DNA from: Bact-08 sp964533215
GTDB lineage: Bacteria; Bacteroidota; Bacteroidia; Bacteroidales; UBA932
Assembly (NCBI GenBank): GCA_964533215.1
Contig: CAZHLJ010000001.1
Coordinates: forward strand, 744,001 to 808,000
Direction: 5' to 3'
Length of the DNA: 64,000 nt
How positions within the stretch are numbered: position 1 is the first letter of the stretch; every line of letters begins with the position of its first letter. The notes beneath the pieces are model-generated. The model was given only the letters and a program-made list of their open reading frames with translations. It did no database searches and was not told the origin of the DNA. Shown here piece by piece: positions 16,425 through 25,603 of the stretch. The translations under genes were made by a program, and so were the position numbers.

Positions 16425-17030
16425 ATGGCAAGATATACAGGGCCTTCTACTAAAATAGCCCGAAAATTTGGAGAGCCGATCTTTGGCCCAGATAAAAGTT
16501 ACGAAAAGAAAAACTATCCTCCAGGACAACATGGTCTGGCCAAGAAGCGTAAAAAAACTTCTGAATACGGCATCCAGTTGAAGGAGAAACAAAAAGTAAA
16601 ATATACTTACGGTCTGTTGGAAAAGCAATTCCGCAATCTGTACGAAAAGGCTTCAAGAATGAAAGGCCGTAAAGGTGAAAACCTTATCCTTCTTCTCGAA
16701 TCCAGGTTGGATAACCTAGTTTATCGTATGGGAATAGCTCCAAGCAGGGCTGCCGCAAGACAACTTGTAACTCACTGTCACATCACATTGAATGGTGAAA
16801 TTTGCAACATTCCTTCTACAATTGTTAAACCTGGTGAACTTATTGCTGTTCGTGAAAGATCAAAGAGTCTTGAGGTTATTCAGGATAGCGTTTCACGCGG
16901 AGCAAAGAGATTTGCATGGATTGAGTTGGATGGAGCAAGTTTGACAGGTAAGTTGCTGAATCTTCCTGAAAGAACTGAAATTCCGGAAACAATTAACGAG
17001 CAACTAATAGTTGAGTTATACTCTAAATAA
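16425..17030 (+). CDS. rpsD: 30S ribosomal protein S4 (zinc-free type)
   Basis: 201 residues. MARYTGPSTKIARKFGEPI start, the S4 RNA-binding domain around residues 92-155 (ESRLDNLVYRMGIAPSRAAARQLV) and no N-terminal cysteine cluster. S4 nucleates assembly of the small-subunit body; in E. coli it also represses the alpha operon. It is 8 bp ahead of rpoA. Confidence 0.98.
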   Translation: MARYTGPSTKIARKFGEPIFGPDKSYEKKNYPPGQHGLAKKRKKTSEYGIQLKEKQKVKYTYGLLEKQFRNLYEKASRMKGRKGENLILLLESRLDNLVYRMGIAPSRAAARQLVTHCHITLNGEICNIPSTIVKPGELIAVRERSKSLEVIQDSVSRGAKRFAWIELDGASLTGKLLNLPERTEIPETINEQLIVELYSK

Positions 17031-17038
17031 AAAATAAA

Positions 17039-18049
17039 ATGGCAATATTAGCATTTCAAAAACCCGATAAGGTAATAATGCTTGACGCTACCGAGACATT
17101 CGGTCGCTTTGAGTTTCGTCCACTGGAGCCAGGTTATGGTATCACAGTCGGTAACGCTTTGCGCCGGATTCTTCTTTCTTCTCTTGACGGTTATGCTATT
17201 ACTGCAGTAAAAATACAGGGGGTTGACCATGAATTTGCAACAATTCCCGGTGTTATTGAAACAGTTGTAGATATAATCCTTAACCTAAAACAGGTTCGCT
17301 TTAAACGAATGGTAGAGGGAGAAGAATCAGAGATTGTCAACGTTACTGTTAGTGGGAAGCAGAATTTTACTGCTGAAGATATTTCCAAACAACTATCTTC
17401 ATTCAAGGTATTAAATCCAGATTGGCAAATATGCTCTATGGAGCCATCTGTTACATTCTCGATTGAGATCAGAATTGGTAAGGGAAGAGGATATGTTCCA
17501 GCAGAGGAGAATCGTGTGGAAGATGCACCATTTGGCCTTATTCCTATTGACTCTATTTTCACTCCTATCAAAAATGTGAAATACTCAGTAGAAAACTGGC
17601 GTGTAGAACAAAAGACTGACTTTGAGAAGTTAAATCTGGAGATAACTACTGATGGATCAATTCATCCAAAAGATGCTTTGAAAGAGGCCGCTAAGATTCT
17701 TATACATCACTTCATGCTGTTCTCAGACGAGAAGATAACACTTGAAACTCCGGTAGAGGTTATCAGCAATGAGCTTGATGAAGAATCTTTACGTATGCGA
17801 CATCTTTTATTGACCAAATTAGCAGATATGGAATTGTCGGTAAGAGCTTTGAACTGTCTTAAGGCTGCAGACATAGATACATTTGCAGAGTTGGTATCTC
17901 TTCAGAGAAGTGAGCTGATGAAGTTCAGAAACTTTGGAAAGAAGTCTCTATCAGAGATTGACAACCTTGTTGAGCGTTATAGACTCAGCTTCGGGATGGA
18001 TGTTACAAAGTATAATATTGAAAAGAAAGTTATAAAAAATGAGGCATAA
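17039..18049 (+). CDS. rpoA: RNA polymerase alpha subunit
   Basis: 336 residues. The N-terminal dimerisation domain starts the polymerase assembly (RFEFRPLEPGYGITVGNALRRILLSSL), and the C-terminal domain (about 260-325, LNCLKAADIDTFAELVSL and FGKKSLSEI) contacts promoter UP elements and activators. Its last 11 bp overlap the start of rplQ, coupling the two. Confidence 0.98.
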   Translation: MAILAFQKPDKVIMLDATETFGRFEFRPLEPGYGITVGNALRRILLSSLDGYAITAVKIQGVDHEFATIPGVIETVVDIILNLKQVRFKRMVEGEESEIVNVTVSGKQNFTAEDISKQLSSFKVLNPDWQICSMEPSVTFSIEIRIGKGRGYVPAEENRVEDAPFGLIPIDSIFTPIKNVKYSVENWRVEQKTDFEKLNLEITTDGSIHPKDALKEAAKILIHHFMLFSDEKITLETPVEVISNELDEESLRMRHLLLTKLADMELSVRALNCLKAADIDTFAELVSLQRSELMKFRNFGKKSLSEIDNLVERYRLSFGMDVTKYNIEKKVIKNEA

Positions 18050-18596
18050 TAAGACATTTAACCATTTAGGCCGTAAAAGTGGACATCGTAAATCGATGTT
18101 GGCAAATATGGCATCATCTCTCATACTGCACAAAAGGATAGAGACCACTGTAGCAAAGGCCAAAGCTTTGAGAATGTATATCGAACCTTTAGCTACTAAG
18201 TCTAAGGACGATTCAACTCACTCTCGTCGTACTGTTTTTGCTTACTTAAAGCAAAAAGAGGCTGTGACAGAACTTTTTAGAGTGATTGCTCCTAAGATTA
18301 CTGACCGTCCTGGTGGATACACTAGAATCCTTAAGCTTGGATTCCGTCAAGGTGACGCTGCAGATATGGCGATGATTGAATTTGTAGACTTCAACACAGC
18401 AACTGTTGCAGCTGCAAAACCTGAAACCAAGAAAGCTCCGTCTACACGTCGTAGCCGTGCGAAGAAAAGCGAAGATGCAACTGAAGAAGGTGCTGAAAAA
18501 GCAGCTCCTAAAGCAAAATCTGCGCCAAAGGCTAAGGCTGAACCAAAGGCTAAGGCAGCTCCTAAAGCACCAAAGGCTGAGCCAAAAGCAGAGTAA
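18039..18596 (+). CDS. rplQ: 50S ribosomal protein L17 with long C-terminal tail
   Basis: The L17 core (MRHNKTFNHLGRKSGHRKSM to about residue 125) lines the exit tunnel region. After it comes a tail of about 60 residues, rich in Ala, Lys and Pro with repeated PKAKA-like units, giving 185 residues against about 127 in E. coli. The start overlaps rpoA by 11 bp. It is the last gene of the operon and is followed by a strong terminator. Confidence 0.96.
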   Translation: MRHNKTFNHLGRKSGHRKSMLANMASSLILHKRIETTVAKAKALRMYIEPLATKSKDDSTHSRRTVFAYLKQKEAVTELFRVIAPKITDRPGGYTRILKLGFRQGDAADMAMIEFVDFNTATVAAAKPETKKAPSTRRSRAKKSEDATEEGAEKAAPKAKSAPKAKAEPKAKAAPKAPKAEPKAE

Positions 18597-18618
18597 TTCA
18601 AACACTATTGATATTTTG

Positions 18619-18660
18619 AAGGAGTTGTCTAACAAGTTTAGGCAACTCCTTTTGATTTTT
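18619..18660 (+). terminator. Rho-independent terminator after rplQ
   Basis: AAGGAGTTG (18619-18627) pairs with CAACTCCTT (18643-18651); the inner CTAA (18629-18632) pairs with TTAG (18638-18641), giving a stem of about 14 bp with a 5-nt loop. It is followed by a T-rich tail that runs into the cutC promoter. Confidence 0.88.
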
Positions 18661-18662
18661 GA

Positions 18663-18670
18663 TATATTTG
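18663..18670 (+). promoter_or_regulatory. -7 box predicting a leaderless cutC mRNA
   Basis: TATATTTG is followed by TATA and then the cutC ATG at 18675. Same 4-nt geometry as for three other genes in the window. It directly abuts the rplQ terminator. Confidence 0.6.
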
Positions 18671-18674
18671 TATA

Positions 18675-19373
18675 ATGAAAGGTATAGTTACAGAAATTTG
18701 CGCAGATTCGCTGAATTCTGCGATAGCTGCAGAAAAAGGGGGAGGAGATAGAATTGAGTTGTGCCAGGCTTTGTCTGTAGGAGGACTGACACCCTCTGCT
18801 TCGTTGATCACATATTGTTGTAAAAATCTCAGTATTCCTGTATTTGTGCTTATTCGTCCGCGGGCAGGGGGGTTCTGCTATAACAGGGAAGAATTTGACC
18901 TAATGATGGAAGAGATAAGGTTTTGCAAGAAGGCAGGAGCTTCCGGGGTGGTAATAGGATTTCTTAAAAGAGACGGCAGCATAGACAAGGAGAGACTTAA
19001 GGAGGCAATATACCTTGCTTGGCCTATGGAGGTAACATTTCATAGAGCATTTGATTGTTGCAATGACTGGGAAAAATCTTTGGAAGATATAATAGAGTGC
19101 CGTTGCAACAGAATTCTCACTTCAGGACAGAAAGAGACAGCAGAAGAGGGCAAAGAGGTGTTGAAGAGAATTGTGGAAAAAGCCGGAAAGAGAATAACGA
19201 TTCTAGTCGGGAGTGGTATCACTAAGGATAACGTTGCGGAGATAATAAACTGCACGGGTACAAAAGAGGTCCACTTTTCTGCAAAGCACCCTGTTATAGT
19301 GGATAATGAATTCAGCCATAATGAAACATCGCAGGAAATAGTACAAAAGATAGTTGCTATAGTTAAATCTTAA
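18675..19373 (+). CDS. cutC: CutC family protein
   Basis: A 232-residue TIM-barrel protein of the CutC family, named for copper tolerance in E. coli, although a direct copper role is disputed. Recognisable segments: EICADSLNSAIAAEKGGGDRIELC near the N-terminus, VLIRPRAGGFCY, EVTFHRAFD and ILTSGQ. The start follows a -7 box by 4 nt. It is 8 bp upstream of the transglutaminase-like lipoprotein, so the two are probably cotranscribed. Confidence 0.93.
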   Translation: MKGIVTEICADSLNSAIAAEKGGGDRIELCQALSVGGLTPSASLITYCCKNLSIPVFVLIRPRAGGFCYNREEFDLMMEEIRFCKKAGASGVVIGFLKRDGSIDKERLKEAIYLAWPMEVTFHRAFDCCNDWEKSLEDIIECRCNRILTSGQKETAEEGKEVLKRIVEKAGKRITILVGSGITKDNVAEIINCTGTKEVHFSAKHPVIVDNEFSHNETSQEIVQKIVAIVKS

Positions 19374-19381
19374 ACTTAGAT

Positions 19382-22012
19382 ATGAAGACATTTATGTATT
19401 TGTTGCCGGCCTTGGCCTTGCTGTTAACCATCAGTTGTCAGAATGACAGACATTTTATCCCCGAAAAAGAGGTAAGGCAGGAGGTTATGAATCAACTGGA
19501 ACAAAGGAAGGCTGCTTTTAAAGATAAAGGAGATGAGATATTCAGCATTCTGGAAGATAAGAGCCTTACTCAGGAAGAGAGGGAAGCTATGGAATTTCTG
19601 TATGCTTACATGCCTCTTAATGATCTTGCAGATTGTAGTGGATCATTCTTCCTTAGTGTCACTAAAGCTTCTCTGGAGGCAAGGGACTTCTTCCATTGGG
19701 GCAAGAGTGTGCCGCCAGAGCTTTTTCGCCATTTTGTTCTTCCACCAAGAGTAAACAATGAAGATCTGGATAGTGCAAGAGTTGTTTTCTATGCAGAATT
19801 GAGAGACAGGATAAAAGAGATGTCTATGTATGATGCCGCTTTGGAAGTGAACCACTGGTGTCATGAGAAAGTCACCTACCGACCTTCTGACAGCAGGACA
19901 TCTTCTCCACTCGCAACGATTCTCTCTGCGTATGGCAGATGTGGCGAAGAGTCAACATTTACCGTAACCGCTCTCAGATCGGTAGGAATACCTGCCAGAC
20001 AGTGCTATACTCCACGTTGGGCCCACACAGATGACAATCATGCATGGGTCGAGGTCTGGTGTGACGGAAAATGGTATTTTCTTGGAGCATGTGAACCGGA
20101 GTCAGAACTGAACAAAGCATGGTTCTCTGATCCTGTAAAGAGAGCAATGATGGTTCATACAAACGTCTTTGGCAGATACCACGGACCTGAAAGTAAAACC
20201 GACTATCCTTTGTACACAAAGATAAATGTATTGGAGAATTATACCAAGACAAGAAAGTTACAGGTTACGGTATATGACTGCAACAAAAATAAAGTAGAGG
20301 GTGCAGAGGTCAAGTATCTGTTGTATAACTATGCAGAATATTATCCTATTTATGAAAAGCCAACAGATAAGGATGGAAATTCAATGGTCATTTCCGGACT
20401 TGGTGACTTGCTGGTCTGGGCTCAGAAAGATGGTAAATATGGATATAAAGAGGTCTCTCTTTCATCGACAGAGGCTGTAGATTTAGTCCTTGACCGTGAA
20501 GTTGGAGAAGAGTATACAGAAGATCTTGATATAAACCCTCCGGCAGATCAGTCAGGTTATTCCGGAGGGCCTAAGGCAACCGGTGACAATAATTCTGTCA
20601 GACTTAGATATGAAGACTCCATCAGAGAACATTATCTTACAACATTTATGACAAGAGAGCAATCCCGTTTGCTTGCAGAGAAGTGTGGATTGGATACATC
20701 TGCAGTTGTAAATTACATACATAAAAGCGAGGGGAACTGGAAAGAGATATCAGGATTTATTGAGAGAAACAAGAAAAACGAAAACACTCTTCAGATTCTC
20801 TCAACGCTGTCAGATAAAGATCTCAGGGATATTCCTGCCGATGTTCTTCAAAGTCATCTGGATAATACACCTGCATACGATAACTCTTTTGGCTACGGAA
20901 TAGATATATACAGGGAAGGAGTACTTTCACCAAGAATTTCACTTGAACGTATAAGGAAATGGAGAGCTCCTCTTAAAGAGAACTACAAAAACCTCTTCTC
21001 GGACAAAGCAGATGGGGATGTTATAAAAAAATGGGTGATGGATAATGTAATTGTAGACAAAGACCAGAATTATCCTAAATGCCCGATTTCCCCCGAAGGA
21101 GTAAGTAGGATAGGGATTGCTGATAAGGTCTCAAGGGATATATTCTACGTTGCACTTTGCCGTAGTTTTAATATCCCTACAAAAATTGACCAGGCAACCT
21201 CTGCAATTCAGCAATACAGAAAAGGCAAGTGGGTGACATTGAGTTTCGAAGCCGACTCACCGGAGAAAGCTACAGGAAGACTCACGCTTACATACAAGAT
21301 GCACAGTTCTCAGATACCCCAGTACTGGAGCTATTATACTATTGCAAAGATGGAAAATGGCTCGTTTGTTTCGCTGGATTTCGAAAATGATCCAAGAGTT
21401 GCATCGTTTCCTGTAAAACTCGATCTGGAAGAGGGATATTACAGGATATGTTCAGGAAACAGATATGCAGATGGAAGGATATTGGCTCATAATGAATATT
21501 TTAATATTTTAAAAGGTAGGGAAGTCTCGAAGGACTTGAAAATAAGGGAACTTGATGTTGAGAAGGTGGTGTATGGCAAAGTAGATGCATCCATTGACAA
21601 CAAACTCTACAAGGATGGAGGAATGGTGATTTGCTTTATCGAGCCGGATAAAGAACCTACCAAACATATGATGAATGAATTGCCGTTTTTTAAAACTGAA
21701 TTTGACAAATGGAAAGGTAAGTTTGTTTTTGCCGTTCCTCAGAATGTCCTTCCAAAGAATTTCTCTGCCGGTAAATACAAAAATATCCCTGCCAACAGTG
21801 CGTTTTTGACAGATAACGCAGAAGGTATGATGAATCTGTTCCTGAAAAGTACAAACAAATCTTTCCGCGACAACTATCCTCTGATTTATATTGTTAATGA
21901 AAAGGGGGACATTATCTTCCATTCTCAGGGGTATAAAATTGGCCTGGGAGACCTTCTTCTTAAATCTTTATTGTCCGAATATTCTTATATTTGCGCCCAA
22001 CTCAAACAATAA
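19382..22012 (+). CDS. Transglutaminase-like lipoprotein, 876 aa
   Basis: Exported lipoprotein (signal segment ending LLTISC, Cys19) with a transglutaminase/protease-like domain at about residues 150-250: Cys187 in YGRCGEES and His220 in DDNHAWVEVW form the first two catalytic positions. The third is in FLGACEPE, where Glu238 stands where Asp is usual. A carboxypeptidase-regulatory-like fold may follow (about 285-370). The C-terminal part has a thioredoxin-like flavour (PLIYIVNEKGDIIFHSQGYKIG). It may act as a cell-surface peptidase or cross-linking enzyme; substrate unknown. Its 3' end carries the -7 box of the next gene. Confidence 0.85.
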   Translation: MKTFMYLLPALALLLTISCQNDRHFIPEKEVRQEVMNQLEQRKAAFKDKGDEIFSILEDKSLTQEEREAMEFLYAYMPLNDLADCSGSFFLSVTKASLEARDFFHWGKSVPPELFRHFVLPPRVNNEDLDSARVVFYAELRDRIKEMSMYDAALEVNHWCHEKVTYRPSDSRTSSPLATILSAYGRCGEESTFTVTALRSVGIPARQCYTPRWAHTDDNHAWVEVWCDGKWYFLGACEPESELNKAWFSDPVKRAMMVHTNVFGRYHGPESKTDYPLYTKINVLENYTKTRKLQVTVYDCNKNKVEGAEVKYLLYNYAEYYPIYEKPTDKDGNSMVISGLGDLLVWAQKDGKYGYKEVSLSSTEAVDLVLDREVGEEYTEDLDINPPADQSGYSGGPKATGDNNSVRLRYEDSIREHYLTTFMTREQSRLLAEKCGLDTSAVVNYIHKSEGNWKEISGFIERNKKNENTLQILSTLSDKDLRDIPADVLQSHLDNTPAYDNSFGYGIDIYREGVLSPRISLERIRKWRAPLKENYKNLFSDKADGDVIKKWVMDNVIVDKDQNYPKCPISPEGVSRIGIADKVSRDIFYVALCRSFNIPTKIDQATSAIQQYRKGKWVTLSFEADSPEKATGRLTLTYKMHSSQIPQYWSYYTIAKMENGSFVSLDFENDPRVASFPVKLDLEEGYYRICSGNRYADGRILAHNEYFNILKGREVSKDLKIRELDVEKVVYGKVDASIDNKLYKDGGMVICFIEPDKEPTKHMMNELPFFKTEFDKWKGKFVFAVPQNVLPKNFSAGKYKNIPANSAFLTDNAEGMMNLFLKSTNKSFRDNYPLIYIVNEKGDIIFHSQGYKIGLGDLLLKSLLSEYSYICAQLKQ
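21986..21993 (+). promoter_or_regulatory. -7 box for the nucleoside symporter gene
   Basis: TATATTTG lies inside the last codons of the upstream lipoprotein gene, 30 nt before the ATG at 22024. The usual -33 TTG is not at the expected distance. Confidence 0.45.
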
Positions 22013-22023
22013 CAATAGAATTC

Positions 22024-23259
22024 ATGAACATAAAACTTCGTCTGACGCTATTGAATTTTCTCCAGTTCTTTATCTGGGGATGCTGGCTCATATCCTTAGG
22101 AGGATATATGATTGTCAAGCTACATTTTACAGGAGGACAAGTAGGTAGCATATATGCTACTTTAGGTCTTGCTTCTCTCTTTATGCCTGCACTAATGGGA
22201 ATTGTTGCCGATAGGTGGGTAAACGCGGAACGCCTTCTTGGCTTTTGTCACCTGATAGGAGCAGGACTGCTTTTCTGGGCCTCTACAATTGTTGATCCTG
22301 ATTGGATGTACTGGGTAATGCTGCTTTATTCAATGGTGTTCATGCCGACAATTGCTCTTAATAATACTGTCTCGTACACCATTTTAAAAAACAAGGGACT
22401 GGATGTTGTAAAGGATTTTCCTCCAATAAGGGTGTGGGGAACAGTTGGTTTCATTGTAGCTATGTGGGTTGTTGATTTGTGTGGTTGGACACTAAACCCT
22501 ATTCAACTTCAGGCAGCATCTGTTATCTCCCTTTTCCTAGGACTTTACGCTTTGACACTACCTGGCTGTCCTCCTGTGAAGACGGTGAAAAAACATACAA
22601 TTACATCAGCTCTTGGACTTGACGCGTTGGTGTTGTTCAAGCAAAAGAAAATGGCAGTGTTTTTTATTTTCGCGGCATTGCTTGGTGCAGCACTTCAAAT
22701 TACAAATACATTCGGGTCACCGTTCCTTCAGGAATTTGCAAGCAATCCTCGCTTTGCAACAGCTTTCGCTGTAACTCATCCAAATATCCTTATGTCGATT
22801 TCGCAAATGTCTGAGACACTCTTTATTCTTACGATTCCGTTCTTCCTGCGCCGTTACGGCATAAAGAAAGTAATGCTGATGAGTATGTTTGCCTGGGTGC
22901 TTCGTTTTGGGCTCTTTGGCGTGGGAAATCCCGGGGATGGTCTGATCTTGCTGGTTTTGTCAATGATAATATATGGTGTTGCATTTGACTTCTTCAATAT
23001 TTCAGGTTCTCTCTTTGTCGAGACTGAGGCTAAACCGGAAATAAGGGCAAGTGCACAGGGACTGTTCATGGTAATGACCAATGGTATTGGTGCATTTATA
23101 GGCGGAAGTGTTAGCGGGATGGTAGTCGATTATTTTACAAATGCAGACGGTGTTAAAGCCTGGACTGAAATCTGGTTTGTATTTGCGGCATATACATTGG
23201 TTATTGGATTGTTATTCGCATTATTCTTTAGATACAAACATACACCTAAGTCTGTTTGA
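22024..23259 (+). CDS. Nucleoside:proton symporter (MFS)
   Basis: A 411-residue membrane transporter of the nucleoside-H+ symporter branch of the major facilitator superfamily (NupG/XapB-like). About twelve hydrophobic segments are visible. LRLTLLNFLQFFIWGCWLISLG at the N-terminus and GLASLFMPALMGIVADRW after helix 2 match the family. The start at 22024 is chosen because translation from an upstream in-frame ATG (21991) would begin on the promoter box itself. Likely imports nucleosides; it precedes tgt. Confidence 0.9.
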   Translation: MNIKLRLTLLNFLQFFIWGCWLISLGGYMIVKLHFTGGQVGSIYATLGLASLFMPALMGIVADRWVNAERLLGFCHLIGAGLLFWASTIVDPDWMYWVMLLYSMVFMPTIALNNTVSYTILKNKGLDVVKDFPPIRVWGTVGFIVAMWVVDLCGWTLNPIQLQAASVISLFLGLYALTLPGCPPVKTVKKHTITSALGLDALVLFKQKKMAVFFIFAALLGAALQITNTFGSPFLQEFASNPRFATAFAVTHPNILMSISQMSETLFILTIPFFLRRYGIKKVMLMSMFAWVLRFGLFGVGNPGDGLILLVLSMIIYGVAFDFFNISGSLFVETEAKPEIRASAQGLFMVMTNGIGAFIGGSVSGMVVDYFTNADGVKAWTEIWFVFAAYTLVIGLLFALFFRYKHTPKSV

Positions 23260-23272
23260 AGGTAAGTAGAGC

Positions 23273-24403
23273 ATGAGATTTGAAAAGATAGCACAAGACC
23301 CGGAGTCGTCTGCCAGTTGTGGATTGTTGTATACGGATCACGGAGTGATTGAGACACCTATATTTATGCCTGTGGGAACCTTAGGTACAGTAAAGGCTGT
23401 ATTTCACAGGGATTTGAAGGATGATATCAAGGCACAGATAATTCTGGGTAATACCTACCACCTCTATCTGAGACCTGGGACTGAAATCATCAGGCAGGCT
23501 GGCGGATTGCATAAGTTTATTTCATGGGATGGTCCAATACTGACAGACAGTGGAGGATATCAGGTCTTTTCTCTAGCGGAAAACAGAAAACTTACAAATG
23601 AGGGGTGCACGTTCAGATCTCATATTGATGGATCGAAACATGTATTTACCCCGGAAGGGGTCGTGGATATCCAAAGAGTGATTGGTGCAGATATCATAAT
23701 GGCTTTGGATGAATGTACTCCGGGCGACGCTGACCATGAATATGCAAGAAAATCTCTTGAACTTACACAGAACTGGCTTGAAAGAGGGGTGAGACATTTT
23801 GATGATACAGAACCTTTATATGGATATAATCAGACTTTTTTTCCTATTATTCAGGGCTGTATATATCCAGACCTGAGAGTTGCGTCTGCTGAACATGCCG
23901 TAAGGTTGAACAGAGAGGGATACGCAATAGGCGGGCTTTCTGTAGGAGAGCCGACAGAACTCATGTATCAGATGTTGGAGGTGTTGGACCCGATTTTGCC
24001 AAAAGACAAGCCAAGGTACTTAATGGGGGTTGGCACACCTTCTAATATTCTTGAGGGGATAGCGAGAGGAGTGGACATGTTCGACTGTGTAATGCCTACC
24101 AGAAACGCAAGGAACGGCATGCTTTTCACTTCCGAAGGAATAATCAACATAAAAAACAAAAAATGGGCTGATGATTTTTCTCCTTTGGACCCGAATGGAA
24201 CATCTTTTGTTGATAGGACATATACCAAAAGCTACCTGAGACATCTTTTTGTCGCAGGAGAAATACTTGGAGCTCAGATTGCAAGTGAACACAATCTGGC
24301 ATTTTACTTGTGGCTGGTTAAGGAGGCTAGAGTACATATTAAAGCAGGAGATTTTAGAATCTGGAAAGATACAATGGTTAAAAGGTTGGAGAGCAGGATG
24401 TAA
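23273..24403 (+). CDS. tgt: tRNA-guanine transglycosylase, zinc ligands missing
   Basis: Exchanges guanine-34 of Asp, Asn, His and Tyr tRNAs for preQ1. 376 residues, full length. The general-base Asp is in LTDSGGYQ, the nucleophile in MFDCVMPTRNARNG. In E. coli a structural zinc is held by CxCxxC plus His; here the aligned positions are Gly309, Ser311 and Asp314 with the His retained (340, SEHNLAFY; the 26-residue spacing is preserved). The enzyme therefore probably folds without this zinc. Its stop overlaps the next start (TAATG). queG lies 2.3 kb downstream. Confidence 0.95.
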   Translation: MRFEKIAQDPESSASCGLLYTDHGVIETPIFMPVGTLGTVKAVFHRDLKDDIKAQIILGNTYHLYLRPGTEIIRQAGGLHKFISWDGPILTDSGGYQVFSLAENRKLTNEGCTFRSHIDGSKHVFTPEGVVDIQRVIGADIIMALDECTPGDADHEYARKSLELTQNWLERGVRHFDDTEPLYGYNQTFFPIIQGCIYPDLRVASAEHAVRLNREGYAIGGLSVGEPTELMYQMLEVLDPILPKDKPRYLMGVGTPSNILEGIARGVDMFDCVMPTRNARNGMLFTSEGIINIKNKKWADDFSPLDPNGTSFVDRTYTKSYLRHLFVAGEILGAQIASEHNLAFYLWLVKEARVHIKAGDFRIWKDTMVKRLESRM

Positions 24404-25497
24404 TGAAGAAGGAATACAAAATAGGCATACTTGACAAGTATATAATCAAAAAGTTTATAGGAACTTACCTTTTTATAATGGTTGTCATTATTGCCATTAT
24501 CATAATATTTGACTTAAGTGAGAAGATAGACAACATGGTGGAGAAGGAGGCTCCTATGAGAGCAATCATATTCAATTACTATGGTAATATGATACCCTAT
24601 TTCATCAATCTGTTCAGCCCTCTTCTAGTCTTCATCTCTGTTATTTTCTTTACATCAAGGATGGCAGCCAATAGCGAAGTCACAGCTATTCTTGCCGGAG
24701 GCGTGAGTTTCAACCGGTTTCTTTATCCTTTCCTTTTATCTGCATTCTTTATTGCACTTTTTAGTCTGGTGTTGAATCTTTTCTTAATACCACCAGCAAA
24801 TAGGACTAGGCTTGAATTTCAGGAAAAATATCTGAAAGACAGGGCTTATAATGCAGGTACAAATATTCACTTTCAGCTTAGCCCCGGAACTTATGTGTAT
24901 ATGGAATCATTCAACGGAGAGACCAACAGTGCCTCCAGATTCACTCTTGAAACTATTGAGGGTCATCTGATCAAATCAAAGCTGAGTGCAGAGACTGCGA
25001 CATGGGATTCCACCAAGCAAGGATGGAGGCTAAATGACTACTACATAAGGAAGAATAACGGGAATATTGAGACTATTGAAAAAGGGGCTCAGATTGACAC
25101 TGTAATAAGTCTGTCTATTGAAGATCTTAACAGACGTGACAATATTGTAGAGTCGTACACCTATGGAGAACTAAACGATTTGATAAAGACTCAGAAGCTG
25201 AGAGGGGATAAGAGAGTTAAAGTCTCTCAGATAGAGAAGCATACGCGATTTGCCGTTCCATTTTCCGCATTCATACTTACTATAATGGGTGTGTCTCTCT
25301 CTTCAAAGCGCAGAAGAGGCGGTATAGGAATGAATCTAGGTATAGGAATAGCCTTGTGTTTCATATATATTCTCTTCCTTAGATTCAGCCAGATGTTTGT
25401 CCATAGTGGAATCATGCCTCCGTGGCTTGCATTATGGGTGCCGAATATAGTTTTTGCATCGGTAACTTACTTCCTGTACAAGATTTCTCCGAAATAG
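24403..25497 (+). CDS. lptG: LptF/LptG family permease
   Basis: 364-residue YjgP/YjgQ protein, a permease subunit of the LptB2FG transporter that extracts lipopolysaccharide from the inner membrane. Plan: two to three N-terminal helices with ILDKYIIKKFIGTYLF and SLVLNLFLIPPANRTR, a periplasmic beta-jellyroll-like region (about 130-255), then three C-terminal helices with KHTRFAVPFSAFILTIMGVSLSSKRRRGG. The paralogue lies at 30593 on the other strand. Which is F and which G is uncertain; the G label is tentative. Confidence 0.88.
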   Translation: MKKEYKIGILDKYIIKKFIGTYLFIMVVIIAIIIIFDLSEKIDNMVEKEAPMRAIIFNYYGNMIPYFINLFSPLLVFISVIFFTSRMAANSEVTAILAGGVSFNRFLYPFLLSAFFIALFSLVLNLFLIPPANRTRLEFQEKYLKDRAYNAGTNIHFQLSPGTYVYMESFNGETNSASRFTLETIEGHLIKSKLSAETATWDSTKQGWRLNDYYIRKNNGNIETIEKGAQIDTVISLSIEDLNRRDNIVESYTYGELNDLIKTQKLRGDKRVKVSQIEKHTRFAVPFSAFILTIMGVSLSSKRRRGGIGMNLGIGIALCFIYILFLRFSQMFVHSGIMPPWLALWVPNIVFASVTYFLYKISPK

Positions 25498-25521
25498 AAC
25501 ATTTCAAATGCAAAGAGAGAT

Positions 25522-25562
25522 AGGAAAATGAAATAGGAGGAAAGCTGTTTCATTTTCCTCCT
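25522..25562. terminator. Hairpin between convergent genes
   Basis: AGGAAAATGAAA (25522-25533) pairs perfectly with TTTCATTTTCCT (25548-25559). An alternative AGGAGGAAA (25535-25543) with TTTCCTCCT (25554-25562) shares the same 3' arm. It lies between lptG and the convergent dehydrogenase gene; a bidirectional terminator is the plainest reading, although the T-tract is poor. Confidence 0.55.
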
Positions 25563-25603
25563 AATCAATTAAATAGATTCAGCTAATGCTGTGTTTTTGC
25601 TTT

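Noticed and set aside
18246..18635. 129-codon minus-strand frame rich in Cys, Phe and Ser
   Set aside because: Antisense to the repetitive Ala/Lys tail of L17, which automatically leaves the opposite strand open.
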